Position numbers and translations under genes: made by a program. Below are positions 16,681-24,977 of a stretch of DNA of 64,000 bases, piece by piece; the first letter of the stretch is position 1; every line of letters starts with the position of its first letter. The notes beneath the pieces are model-generated. The model worked only from the letters and a program-made list of their open reading frames with translations, had not been told where the DNA came from and ran no database searches. Origin of the DNA: Pseudoflavitalea sp. G-6-1-2 (GTDB lineage: Bacteria > Bacteroidota > Bacteroidia > Chitinophagales > Chitinophagaceae). The DNA lies in assembly GCF_012927185.1 (NCBI RefSeq), contig NZ_JABBGB010000003.1:1116001-1180000 (forward strand), read 5' to 3'.

Positions 16681-17283
16681 TCAGCAATACACTTTCAATA
16701 TCCTGCCATTTACAGCGCCCTCCACACTGAGAACGTAGGCATTCACCACTTTTTTCATAGGAGCAAGGTTGTAGCCGGGAAATAACTCCCCATATCTTTC
16801 AAAGCTGTCTTCCACCAGACCGGGACTTACTGCATTGATACGCATGTCCTGTTTCAGCTCCTGTGCGGAAGCCAGCACAAAGCTGTTGACAGCACCGTTG
16901 ATCATGGCCACTGCGGTTCCATTTTTTGCAGGATGTTCTGCTGCAATGCCGGATGTTAACGTAAAACTTCCTTCTCTGGAGAGATAATCTTTTCCGATGA
17001 GCACCAGGTTCATCTGCCCGATGAGTTTGCCTTTGATGCCCGGCATCATATCGGCTTCCGTCATACCATAATAGTTGCCATAGAAACCAGTACCAGCTGT
17101 GCAGATGAGGGCGTCTACAGTTTTGAGTTGTTCAAACATCTGCAGAATGCTCTGCCTGTCTGCAATATCCACCTGAACATCTCCACTGTTCCTGCCTGCA
17201 ATGATGATCTCGTGTTTTGGCTGTAGTGCTTCTTTTACTTTCTTTCCGATTGTGCCATTGCCTCCGATAATTAATACGCGCAT
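16681..17283 (-). CDS. Short-chain dehydrogenase/reductase-like protein lacking the YxxxK catalytic pair
   Basis: A 200-residue Rossmann protein. The glycine motif GGNGTIG (residues 7-13), the NAG-like CTAGTG (61-66), a catalytic-position serine (LTSGIA, Ser111) and an INAVSPGLVEDS segment (149-160) are clear SDR landmarks. Where the active-site Tyr-x-x-x-Lys should be, aligned through AVNSFVLASAQEL, the sequence has Val125 and Asn129, so the classical proton relay is missing. The family exists in many bacteria as 'short chain dehydrogenase' of ~200 aa. It may be a reductase with altered chemistry or a nucleotide sensor. It is preceded by its own TAGCTTTG element and, upstream, an AraC-type regulator gene that is a natural candidate to control it. 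Confidence 0.85.
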   Translation of the reverse strand: MRVLIIGGNGTIGKKVKEALQPKHEIIIAGRNSGDVQVDIADRQSILQMFEQLKTVDALICTAGTGFYGNYYGMTEADMMPGIKGKLIGQMNLVLIGKDYLSREGSFTLTSGIAAEHPAKNGTAVAMINGAVNSFVLASAQELKQDMRINAVSPGLVEDSFERYGELFPGYNLAPMKKVVNAYVLSVEGAVNGRILKVYC

Positions 17284-17294
17284 AGTTTTTTATG

Positions 17295-17302
17295 CAAAGC
17301 TA
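17295..17302 (-). promoter_or_regulatory. Bacteroidota -7 promoter element TAGCTTTG for the SDR gene
   Basis: A perfect TAnnTTTG match on the minus strand, 12 bases before the SDR ATG, in the 54-bp gap after the AraC gene. A TTTTTG lies about 27 bases further upstream, longer than the usual spacing, so the -33 element is uncertain. Confidence 0.45.
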
Positions 17303-17337
17303 TCGGTAAGCATAGGCTGGCTGTTAGTACAAAAAGT

Positions 17338-18207
17338 TCATTCAGTATAACGATTAGCCCGGAACTCGGTTGGAGTGATGTTGTATGCCCGTTTGAACAG
17401 TTTGGTGAAATAGGAGGTAGCTTCAAACCCACACTGATCGGAGATCTCCGAAATTCTGGTGTCGGTATTGTTCAATAATAAGCGGGCATGTTCGAGCCGC
17501 TTCTGAGTGATCCATTTTTTGGGAGAAGATTGATAGAGGGAAGTAAAATCTCTTTTGAATGAACTCAGACTTCTGTTGCAGAGTTTGGCATATTGCTCTA
17601 CCGATAATTTCTGGAACAAAAACTTTTCTACGATACGCGAAATATCAGCTGATTCTGCCGATGTGAGGCTGGCCCAGAAAGGGGCTGTCTTTGCAAAGGG
17701 AATTGTTTTGAGGATATAGAGCAGTATCTCTTTCTGCTTCAGCAGCAGTATGCCCTTGTCTTTTAGAGTATTGTTGGTGAAATATTGAAGCAGTTGTTTT
17801 TTGAAACCATCGATGGTTTCATTGGATGGAAGTTTCAGGTAATGGGAGTCTGAAACTGTAGAGGGAAGTGTTATTTTGTATTCAGCGATCACTTCCTGCA
17901 CAATGGAGGGAGTGAGAAAAAGGAGGATGGCTTCGAAGTTCAGTCCTTCTTCAAAATATTCAGCCATTGCGTAGATCCCTTTCTTCAGGAAAATGATTTC
18001 CTGTGAACTCACTTCCACTTTTTCATTATCTATATGCAGGTGTTTTTCTCCTTTCAGAATAAATACCAGTGTATCTCTGGTAAGGAAAACCGTTTTGGTG
18101 TTCTTCTTGTTTTCTGTTTTGTGTTTGGCGAAAATAGAACCATCTGCGGTGAGAAAGGTTCTGTCGTCAGTTGCTGCCTGTACTGGTGGAAATTCTGTGA
18201 TAGACAA
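17338..18207 (-). CDS. AraC family transcriptional regulator
   Basis: 289 residues. The N-terminal cupin-like ligand/dimerisation half includes TLVFILKGEKHLHIDNEKVEV. The C-terminal double HTH spans ~190-286 (LSVEQYAKLCNRSLSSFKRDF, and RISEISDQCGFEATSYFTKLF with the terminal PTEFRANR). The N-terminal half resembles the ExsA-like group common in Bacteroidota. It lies between a thioesterase gene (18 bp upstream) and the SDR gene (54 bp downstream), all on the minus strand. It probably regulates the SDR gene; the inducer is unknown. Confidence 0.9.
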   Translation of the reverse strand: MSITEFPPVQAATDDRTFLTADGSIFAKHKTENKKNTKTVFLTRDTLVFILKGEKHLHIDNEKVEVSSQEIIFLKKGIYAMAEYFEEGLNFEAILLFLTPSIVQEVIAEYKITLPSTVSDSHYLKLPSNETIDGFKKQLLQYFTNNTLKDKGILLLKQKEILLYILKTIPFAKTAPFWASLTSAESADISRIVEKFLFQKLSVEQYAKLCNRSLSSFKRDFTSLYQSSPKKWITQKRLEHARLLLNNTDTRISEISDQCGFEATSYFTKLFKRAYNITPTEFRANRYTE

Positions 18208-18225
18208 CGTAAAGAGATTTTATGA

Positions 18226-18612
18226 TTATCCTTCAACGGGTGTGGGCTTACCGTTATCATCCAGTGCCACAAAGGTGAATACGCCGTTGGCTACTTTTTC
18301 TCTTCCTTCCACATGCAGGTGTTCGAGAAATACTTCTACCTGAATTTTGATGCTGGTATTGCCAACGGTGTGTACGTTGCCAACAAGTTCAACCATAGTG
18401 GCAGCGGGGATGGGCTTTTTGAAATCAACTTGTCCGCTGCTGACCATCACGAAGGTTTTTCTGGAGTATCTGGTAGCTGTCATGAAAGCCGTTTCAGACA
18501 TCATCATTATCACCCTGCCACCAAACATGGTGTTGTGGTGATTGGTGGTATCCGGGAATACGGTTTTGAATACATGCGTTTCTGCGTTGGCTATTCTTTC
18601 TGCGGATGTCAT
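18226..18612 (-). CDS. Hotdog-fold acyl-CoA thioesterase (YciA/BFIT type)
   Basis: 128 residues forming a single hotdog domain. The PDTTNHHNTMFGGRV motif (residues 20-34) places the Asn/His-x-x-GG loop and active-site helix typical of YciA-type acyl-CoA thioesterases. The central strand VDFKKPIPAATMVELVG and C-terminal VANGVFTFVALDDNGKP also fit. It should hydrolyse acyl-CoA to free acid and CoA in the cytoplasm; chain-length preference cannot be read. The protein is at the short end for the family but appears complete. It precedes the AraC gene by 18 bp. Confidence 0.85.
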   Translation of the reverse strand: MTSAERIANAETHVFKTVFPDTTNHHNTMFGGRVIMMMSETAFMTATRYSRKTFVMVSSGQVDFKKPIPAATMVELVGNVHTVGNTSIKIQVEVFLEHLHVEGREKVANGVFTFVALDDNGKPTPVEG

Positions 18613-18766
18613 CTGGTAATTTGTTGATCAGGTTATTGGCTTTGCGGCAATGGAGCCGGAGGTGAAATTAAGAAAACCTCGCCTCAAAGGAAATAATTTC
18701 CGGTGAAGCAAGGCTTTAAACTATGGCAGAGGGATAAAAAATGATACGGGTGGTTGCAGAGGCAGA

Positions 18767-19267
18767 CTAGCTGGTTCTTTGGGGTTCGGGCCTCACTGCT
18801 TCTTCTTCTACTGAAAAGATCACGCTTACGATCTTCCATTCGCCGTTTGTTTTGATCATTCCCCAGCTTTCGGCTCCCCAGTTAAGTTTTTTGCCACTAA
18901 GCCAGAAACTGTAATCGAAAAACACAGTAGCTGCATACCCGTCGTGGTTGATGCGGATATTGTAGAATTTCTCTTCACAGTTTGCTTCGTATATGCTGCG
19001 GATAAAACTCTTGTAATCGCTGGCGAAATAATCGCGGGCTTTTTCATTTCTCTTCAGATCGTTCTGATGGGTGGCCGGCATGATCGATCCTGCCCACGAT
19101 ACAGGATCTTTGTGAAAGAGTGGATAGAAACGGGTACTGTCTCTTTTGATGATGCAATCCATGAATGTATCCAGCACTTTCCGGATGGCTTCTTCATCGT
19201 TGGATCCTTGTGCAAAAGAAAACTGCAGACAGAACAGCAGCGAAAGCAGAACGGAGATCTTCTTCAT
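18767..19267 (-). CDS. Secreted NTF2-like (SnoaL/DUF4440-type) protein
   Basis: 166 residues with a clear signal peptide (LLFCLQFSFAQ), then an NTF2-like cone fold: NDEEAIRKVLDTFMDCIIKRD helix, FYPLFHKDPVSWAGS, and C-terminal strands WGMIKTNGEWKIVSVIFSVE. Such domains bind small ligands or act as isomerase-like enzymes; no catalytic dyad can be assigned with confidence. It is transcribed away from topB, whose start is 130 bp off. A 154-bp gap to the thioesterase gene downstream (18613-18766) shows nothing I can support. Confidence 0.75.
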   Translation of the reverse strand: MKKISVLLSLLFCLQFSFAQGSNDEEAIRKVLDTFMDCIIKRDSTRFYPLFHKDPVSWAGSIMPATHQNDLKRNEKARDYFASDYKSFIRSIYEANCEEKFYNIRINHDGYAATVFFDYSFWLSGKKLNWGAESWGMIKTNGEWKIVSVIFSVEEEAVRPEPQRTS

Positions 19268-19397
19268 GTAAGGGGTGTGTTTTATAGGTATCTAAGTTAC
19301 ACTCACCGTGAATGCAGAACTATACCTGCTTCCCGTGAATTATCCATTCGTCCTCCCGAAAAATTTAGGATATTTGACGCCTTTTATTGACGGAATC

Positions 19398-21530
19398 ATG
19401 AAGGTTTGCATTGCAGAAAAGCCCAGTGTGGCACGCGATATTGCTGACGTAATCGGCGCCAAACAGCGCAGGGACGGCTATTACGAAGGCAATGGGTACC
19501 AGGTTACCTGGACCTTCGGGCATTTCTGTACCCTCAAAGAACCGCACGATTATACCGATCAGTGGAAGTACTGGCGCCTCGAAGACCTGCCCATGATCCC
19601 ACCAAGCTTCGGCATCAAACTCATCGAGAACGATGGTGTGAAGAAGCAGTTCAAAGTGATTGAGAATCTCGTGAAGGCCTGCGACGAAGTGATCAACTGT
19701 GGTGATGCCGGACAAGAAGGAGAGCTCATTCAGCGATGGGTATTGCAGAAAGCGCAATGCACGGTTCCCGTGAAGCGGCTTTGGATATCATCCCTCACAG
19801 AAGATGCCATCCGCGAAGGTTTCCAGAAACTGAAAGAAGCCGAACAGTACAATAATCTCTATGCTGCAGGCAGCGCCCGTGCCATCGGCGACTGGCTGCT
19901 GGGCATGAATGCTACCAGACTCTTCACCAAAAAATTTGCATCGGGCAAAACCGTACTCTCCATTGGACGTGTGCAAACGCCCACGCTGGCCATGATTGTG
20001 GCGCGACAAAAAGAGATCAATGCTTTTGTGTCCGAAGAATATTACGAACTGAAGACCATCTACCGCGAAACCGAGTTCACTGCTACCATCGATCGCATCA
20101 AGGTGCTCGACAGAGCACAGAAAGGATTGGCTTATCTCAAAGAACATCCTTTCGAGATCACATCAGCGGAAAAGAAAGAAGGGAAAGAAGGAAACCCGCG
20201 TCTCTTCGACCTTACAGCCCTGCAGGTAGAAGCCAATAAGAAATATGCCTATTCGGCAGATGATACACTGAAGTACATTCAGAATCTCTATGAGAAAAAG
20301 ATGGTGACCTATCCCAGAGTAGATACCACGTATCTTTCTGAAGATCTCCATCCTAAGATCGAAGGCATCATGCGCGATATGACGCCCTATGCTGCACTCA
20401 CTGCGCCGGTGCTCGCTCAGCCGATCCCCAAACTCAAAACGGTGTTCGACGATAAGAAAGTAACGGATCACCATGCGATCATTCCTACGGGCGTATTTCC
20501 ATCAAACCTCAATCCGGAGGAGAAACGGATCTACGATCTCGTGGCTCGCAGATTTATCGCTGCATTCTATCCTGAATGTAAAATATCCAACTCCACTGTG
20601 ATGGGCAAAGTGGGACAGGTGGAATTCAAAGCCACCGGAAAGCAGATACTCGAACCGGGATGGAGAGAAGTGTACGCACATGAAAAGTCCGAGAAAAAAG
20701 AAGGGGAGGAAGAAGAAAAAGTACTGCCTGAATTCGTAGCCGGCGAAACTGGTCCGCATACACCGCGCGTACATCAGGGAAAGACCACCGCGCCGAAAGC
20801 CTTTACTGAAGCGAGTTTGCTGCGTGCCATGGAAACAGCAGGCAAGCAGGTGGATGATGAAGAAGTACGCGAATTGCTGAAAGACAACGGTATTGGCCGC
20901 CCGTCTACACGCGCGAATATCATCGAAACATTGTTCCGCCGAAAATACATCGAGAAGAAGAAAAAGAATATCTACGCTACGCAAACAGGCATCGATCTTA
21001 TCGATACCATTCGTACCGAACTGCTCAAGAGTCCTGAGTTGACGGGTATCTGGGAGCGTAAACTTCGGCAGATTGAGAAGGGAGAATATGCCATCGAAAC
21101 ATTCAAGCAGGAGTTAATTCAGATGGTGATCGATCTCACGATAGAAGTAAAAACTGCTACTTACAAAGCCATTACTATTGCTCCCGATAAAGCGCCTGAG
21201 CCCGAAGAGAAGCCAAAGAAAGAGGCAAAACCAAAAGAGCCGAAAGAACCTAAGAAGGCAATGGTAGTGGAAGAGCAGCACTGCCCGAAATGTAAGGAGC
21301 ACCTGCTGTTGAAAGGGAACTCGGCTTATGGTTGCGCTAATTTCAAGGTTTGCGGATTCAAAATCCCATTTGAAATATTCGGAAAGAAATTAACAGACAA
21401 ACAAATTGCTGATCTCATTGCAAAAGGCAAAACCACCAAAGTGAAAGGATGGAAGCTGCCGGGTAAGGAAGAAGAGATGGAAGGCAAGCTGGTGCTGAAT
21501 GCTGCGTTTGGTTTTGAGATCGGAAACTGA
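19398..21530 (+). CDS. topB: DNA topoisomerase III
   Basis: The ATG at 19398 gives a 710-residue protein beginning MKVCIAEKPSVARDIA, the standard Toprim start of type IA enzymes; an upstream in-frame extension is not needed. The Toprim acidic cluster appears as CGDAGQEGELI. The catalytic tyrosine is Tyr305 in TYPRVDTTYLS, with the supporting GIGRPSTRANIIETL segment near 520. A Lys/Glu-rich linker and a C-terminal zinc-finger-like module follow (CPKCKEH...CANFKVCGFK), then the topoisomerase C-terminal repeat KLTDKQIADLIAKGKT. It relaxes and decatenates DNA, usually with a RecQ helicase. The gene ends at a bidirectional terminator shared with the UvrA-like gene. Confidence 0.96.
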   Translation: MKVCIAEKPSVARDIADVIGAKQRRDGYYEGNGYQVTWTFGHFCTLKEPHDYTDQWKYWRLEDLPMIPPSFGIKLIENDGVKKQFKVIENLVKACDEVINCGDAGQEGELIQRWVLQKAQCTVPVKRLWISSLTEDAIREGFQKLKEAEQYNNLYAAGSARAIGDWLLGMNATRLFTKKFASGKTVLSIGRVQTPTLAMIVARQKEINAFVSEEYYELKTIYRETEFTATIDRIKVLDRAQKGLAYLKEHPFEITSAEKKEGKEGNPRLFDLTALQVEANKKYAYSADDTLKYIQNLYEKKMVTYPRVDTTYLSEDLHPKIEGIMRDMTPYAALTAPVLAQPIPKLKTVFDDKKVTDHHAIIPTGVFPSNLNPEEKRIYDLVARRFIAAFYPECKISNSTVMGKVGQVEFKATGKQILEPGWREVYAHEKSEKKEGEEEEKVLPEFVAGETGPHTPRVHQGKTTAPKAFTEASLLRAMETAGKQVDDEEVRELLKDNGIGRPSTRANIIETLFRRKYIEKKKKNIYATQTGIDLIDTIRTELLKSPELTGIWERKLRQIEKGEYAIETFKQELIQMVIDLTIEVKTATYKAITIAPDKAPEPEEKPKKEAKPKEPKEPKKAMVVEEQHCPKCKEHLLLKGNSAYGCANFKVCGFKIPFEIFGKKLTDKQIADLIAKGKTTKVKGWKLPGKEEEMEGKLVLNAAFGFEIGN

Positions 21531-21549
21531 TTACTGCAAACGATAAAAG

Positions 21550-21580
21550 AAAGGCTTCCCTCAGTAGAGCGGAAGCCTTT
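21550..21580. terminator. Bidirectional terminator between topB and the UvrA-like gene
   Basis: Stem AAAGGCTTCC (21550-21559) / GGAAGCCTTT (21571-21580) with an 11-base loop. Short T runs close the hairpin on both strands. It lies between convergent stop codons at 21530 and 21620. Confidence 0.7.
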
Positions 21581-21619
21581 GCATTTCTGCCTGCATTACA
21601 GATGCAGGAATTCAGTGTT

Positions 21620-23854
21620 CTACTGAACCGGGTGCTGCTGGTTCTGAGCTGCCGCCCGCAGGTAGGCGCCGGTAAGTGATGCTGATGCTTCGAATATTTC
21701 ATTCGGTCTTCCTTCGAATACAACCTGTCCTCCTTTACTTCCTCCTTCCGGCCCCATATCGATTATCCAGTCCGCATTGCGGATCACATCTGTATTGTGT
21801 TCTATCACCAGTACGGTATTGCCTCTGTCTACCAGGTGATCGAGTATCGTCAGCAGATGCCCTACATCAGACATATGCAGCCCTGTAGTTGGTTCATCGA
21901 GCACATAGATGCTGCCTTGCTTATGCAGTTCTCCGGCGAGTTTTATGCGCTGGCATTCGCCTCCGCTCAATGTGCTGAGTGGCTGACCGAGTGTGAGATA
22001 ATCCAGCCCGACATCATAAATGGATTGCAGTTTCTTCTTCACTTCTTTCTTGTCGAAAAATTGAAGCGCCTGCGCAACGGTCATTTCCAGCACTTCCGCA
22101 ATGGATTTTCCTTTCAGTTTGTATTCCAGCACTTCTTTGCTGAAACGCTTGCCACCACAGGTTTCGCAGGTAGACCGGATAGCTTCCATGAAGGCGAGAT
22201 CGGTATAGATAAATCCCAGCCCTTCGCAATCCGGACATGCTCCTTTGGAATTGAAACTGAACAGCGAAACATGCACATCGTTTGCTTTGGCAAATTGCCT
22301 GCGGATATCATCCATGATGCCTGTGTAAGTAACAGGGTTGGAGCGGATATTGGTACTCACTGCCGACTGATCGATGTTGATTGCTTCAGGAAATCGCTTC
22401 AGAAATTCTCCGTTGATGAGCGAACTCTTGCCGGATCCTGCAACGCCTGTAACAACAGTGAACATGCCCGAAGGAATATTCACCGTTACATTCTTCAGAT
22501 TATTCAATGTTGCATTCCTGATAGTGATATATCCATTGGGTAACCTGTATTGCTGCTTGAGCGGAAGCGACCGGTTCATGAAGCGGCCGGTGAGTGTGGG
22601 TGCATCGAACAATCCTTCCACAGAACCTTCGTATACTATTTCGCCGCCGCGTGCACCTGCATGCGGACCAACATCCACAATATGATCAGCGATGCGGATC
22701 ACTTCGGGATCGTGCTCCACCACAATCAGTGTATTGCCTTTGTTGCAGAGTTTGCGAAGCATATCATTCAGGCGGTGCACATCTCTGGGATGCAGGCCGA
22801 TACTGGGCTCGTCGAAGATATAGATGGTTTCAACAAGACTGCTGCCGAGATGCCTCACCATTTTGATGCGCTGCGATTCGCCACCGGAGAGTGAGGAAGT
22901 TTCTCTGTTCAGGCTCAGGTAATCGAGACCGATATCGATCATATGCTGCAACCGCTCTGCGATGGCGGGCACCATGGTTGCCGCCAACGGATCATCGATG
23001 GCATTGATATGCCCGATCAGCTCGCTGACTTCCATGGCAGTGAAATCTGCGATGTTGAATCCATCGATGCGGCAATTGAGCGTTACCTTGTTCAGCCTTG
23101 CTCCGTTGCATGTTTCGCAGGTGGCAGATTTGAGATACCGTTCCAGGTTGCTGATGGTAGACTCAGCCAGGGCGCTGGTATCGCGCTTGATGAAAAGCCG
23201 GTTGAATTTTTCAATCACTCCTTCGGGTTCTGTTCCATGCAGCAGCTCCTGCCATTCCGTGTCGGAATAATCTTCGAGCTTAAGGTCGACATCGAACTTG
23301 CCGCTTCCGGCGTAGGCTTTCCAATAATATGATCCTACCGAGAAGGCAGGAAAAATAATGCCCCCCTGATTGAGCGATAAAGATCTGTTGAATAATTTCT
23401 CCTGATCGGCTTCCACTGTTCGTCCCAGTCCATTGCATGCAGGGCACATGCCCGCAGGATCATTGAATGAGAACGCATTGCTGTAACCCGCATGGGGCTT
23501 GCCTATGCGCGAGAACAGCAATCTGATCAACGAATAAATATCTGTGATGGTCCCAACAGTGGATCTCGAATTGCCGCCGATCTTTTTCTGATCGATGATG
23601 ATGGCTGTGGAGAGATTTTCTATCGCATCGGCATCGGGCTTCTTTGCCGATGGCATAAAATTCTGAACAAAAGCGGTGAAGGTTTCGTTCAGCTGGCGCC
23701 TTGCTTCTGCGCCGATGGTTTCGAAAGCAATACTCGATTTGCCTGATCCTGAAACGCCGGTGAAAACAGTGATGGCATTGCGCGGTATGCGCAGCGATAC
23801 GTTCTTCAGATTGTTTTGCCGTGCTCCTCTGATCTCTATGAAGGTTTGTTGCAT
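21620..23854 (-). CDS. Short UvrA-like ABC ATPase (UvrA2/drug-resistance type)
   Basis: 744 residues with two ABC ATPase halves: Walker A GVSGSGKSS (~residue 34) and GVAGSGKSS (~470), and signatures SSLSGGESQRIK and STLSGGECQRIK. Zinc-knuckle CxxC pairs are kept (CPACNGLG, CETCNGAR, CPDCEGLG, CETCGGKRF). The canonical UvrA of nucleotide excision repair is about 940 residues; the ~200 missing residues correspond to the UvrB-binding and insertion regions of the first half. The protein is therefore a UvrA paralogue of the UvrA2/DrrC-like group, associated with DNA damage or intercalator tolerance, rather than the housekeeping repair subunit. It stands alone, convergent with topB. Confidence 0.9.
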   Translation of the reverse strand: MQQTFIEIRGARQNNLKNVSLRIPRNAITVFTGVSGSGKSSIAFETIGAEARRQLNETFTAFVQNFMPSAKKPDADAIENLSTAIIIDQKKIGGNSRSTVGTITDIYSLIRLLFSRIGKPHAGYSNAFSFNDPAGMCPACNGLGRTVEADQEKLFNRSLSLNQGGIIFPAFSVGSYYWKAYAGSGKFDVDLKLEDYSDTEWQELLHGTEPEGVIEKFNRLFIKRDTSALAESTISNLERYLKSATCETCNGARLNKVTLNCRIDGFNIADFTAMEVSELIGHINAIDDPLAATMVPAIAERLQHMIDIGLDYLSLNRETSSLSGGESQRIKMVRHLGSSLVETIYIFDEPSIGLHPRDVHRLNDMLRKLCNKGNTLIVVEHDPEVIRIADHIVDVGPHAGARGGEIVYEGSVEGLFDAPTLTGRFMNRSLPLKQQYRLPNGYITIRNATLNNLKNVTVNIPSGMFTVVTGVAGSGKSSLINGEFLKRFPEAINIDQSAVSTNIRSNPVTYTGIMDDIRRQFAKANDVHVSLFSFNSKGACPDCEGLGFIYTDLAFMEAIRSTCETCGGKRFSKEVLEYKLKGKSIAEVLEMTVAQALQFFDKKEVKKKLQSIYDVGLDYLTLGQPLSTLSGGECQRIKLAGELHKQGSIYVLDEPTTGLHMSDVGHLLTILDHLVDRGNTVLVIEHNTDVIRNADWIIDMGPEGGSKGGQVVFEGRPNEIFEASASLTGAYLRAAAQNQQHPVQ

Positions 23855-24041
23855 ATAGATGGTTTTAGGCTGATGTGTGAATGGTGTTGCTGTAATCGGG
23901 AGTGTGCAAAATTGAAAACACCTGAATAATCAGCGCCTTCCACCACGGATTTTGAACCCGCCAAAAAGGATTTTTAACATCGGCAGTTTATGTAAACAAA
24001 CAATTAGTCTTAACTTGTGTACCCATTTTTCCCCATTCATT

Positions 24042-24977
24042 ATGCGCAAAAAAGGTATGACCGGTTGGTTGTTTCCTCCGGGAGCACAACAGTGTTGTTT
24101 CGTGGATGCACGTGGAGTTTCTGCTCAGATCTTACTGAGTGAAGAACATCTCCCCACATCCACTATTTTCTTTGGATGTACACAGCAACAGGAAAAAATT
24201 ACGTTGCGTGAGCAATATGATACACCCATGCTGTCCCTTTATTTTTCGCTGGAAGGGGATACTTCTTCACTCTCCAATGGCGAGGTGTTGAGTGTATTGG
24301 GACAACAGCATATTGTGAGTTACAAACCATCTTTCGATGGGTATTATGTTTTCGATAGTCCGTCTGTAAAGAACTTCGGCGTATTGATCAATGAATCGTT
24401 CTTCGACAGACTGCATATGGATGATCTTGATTGCCTCAAACGTTTCTGGGATAAAGTGCATGCAAATCAGGTGGCCGATATTTCTCCGGCACCCATGAAC
24501 ATCACAGCACGCCAGCTTTCGCTGATTCATGATATTGCCTATTGCCCCTTCAATGGCAAAATGAGGATCAATTACCTCGAATCGAAGATCGTAGAGTTGT
24601 TTATTCTTCAGGCGGCGCAGGCAGAGAGTTTGCGCGGAATGAATGCCGGATCGATATCAAAAGCCGATGCCGACAAATTGCAGGCAGCCCGTGTTTATAT
24701 TCGCGAGCATATGTTCGAGCCGATGAGTTTGCACGAAATTTCAAGAGCATCCGGACTGAATGAGTTCAAACTGAAGAAAGGGTTCCGCGAATTATTCGGA
24801 ACTACCGCATTTGGCTATCTCAATGAACTGAGGATGGCTTATGCACGACAGCTGATACTGAACAGCGACTGCAGTATTCTGGAAGCCGCGTACAGCGTGG
24901 GTTATGCTGAACCATACAGTTTCACCAGAGCATTCAGAAAGCATTTCGGTTATCTGCCGAGTGAATTGAAAGGGTAG
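24042..24977 (+). CDS. AraC family transcriptional regulator
   Basis: The ATG at 24042 gives a 311-residue protein starting MRKKGMTGWLF; the frame also runs upstream but through non-coding-looking sequence. The N-terminal ~200 residues are an unclassified ligand domain. The C-terminal AraC HTH spans residues ~212-310 (PMSLHEISRASGLNEFKLKKGFRELF, and CSILEAAYSVGYAEPYSFTRAFRKHFG). It stands alone between the UvrA-like gene (divergent, 187-bp gap) and the beta-helix gene. Its stop codon (24975-24977) directly abuts the stop codon of the convergent beta-helix gene with no spacer and no terminator. Confidence 0.9.
   Translation: MRKKGMTGWLFPPGAQQCCFVDARGVSAQILLSEEHLPTSTIFFGCTQQQEKITLREQYDTPMLSLYFSLEGDTSSLSNGEVLSVLGQQHIVSYKPSFDGYYVFDSPSVKNFGVLINESFFDRLHMDDLDCLKRFWDKVHANQVADISPAPMNITARQLSLIHDIAYCPFNGKMRINYLESKIVELFILQAAQAESLRGMNAGSISKADADKLQAARVYIREHMFEPMSLHEISRASGLNEFKLKKGFRELFGTTAFGYLNELRMAYARQLILNSDCSILEAAYSVGYAEPYSFTRAFRKHFGYLPSELKG

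Noticed and set aside
19308-19397. A 30-residue N-terminal extension of DNA topoisomerase III
   Set aside because: The Toprim fold begins at MKVCIAEKPS (19398), as in all family members; the extension has no homologous counterpart that I recognise and overlaps the promoter region.
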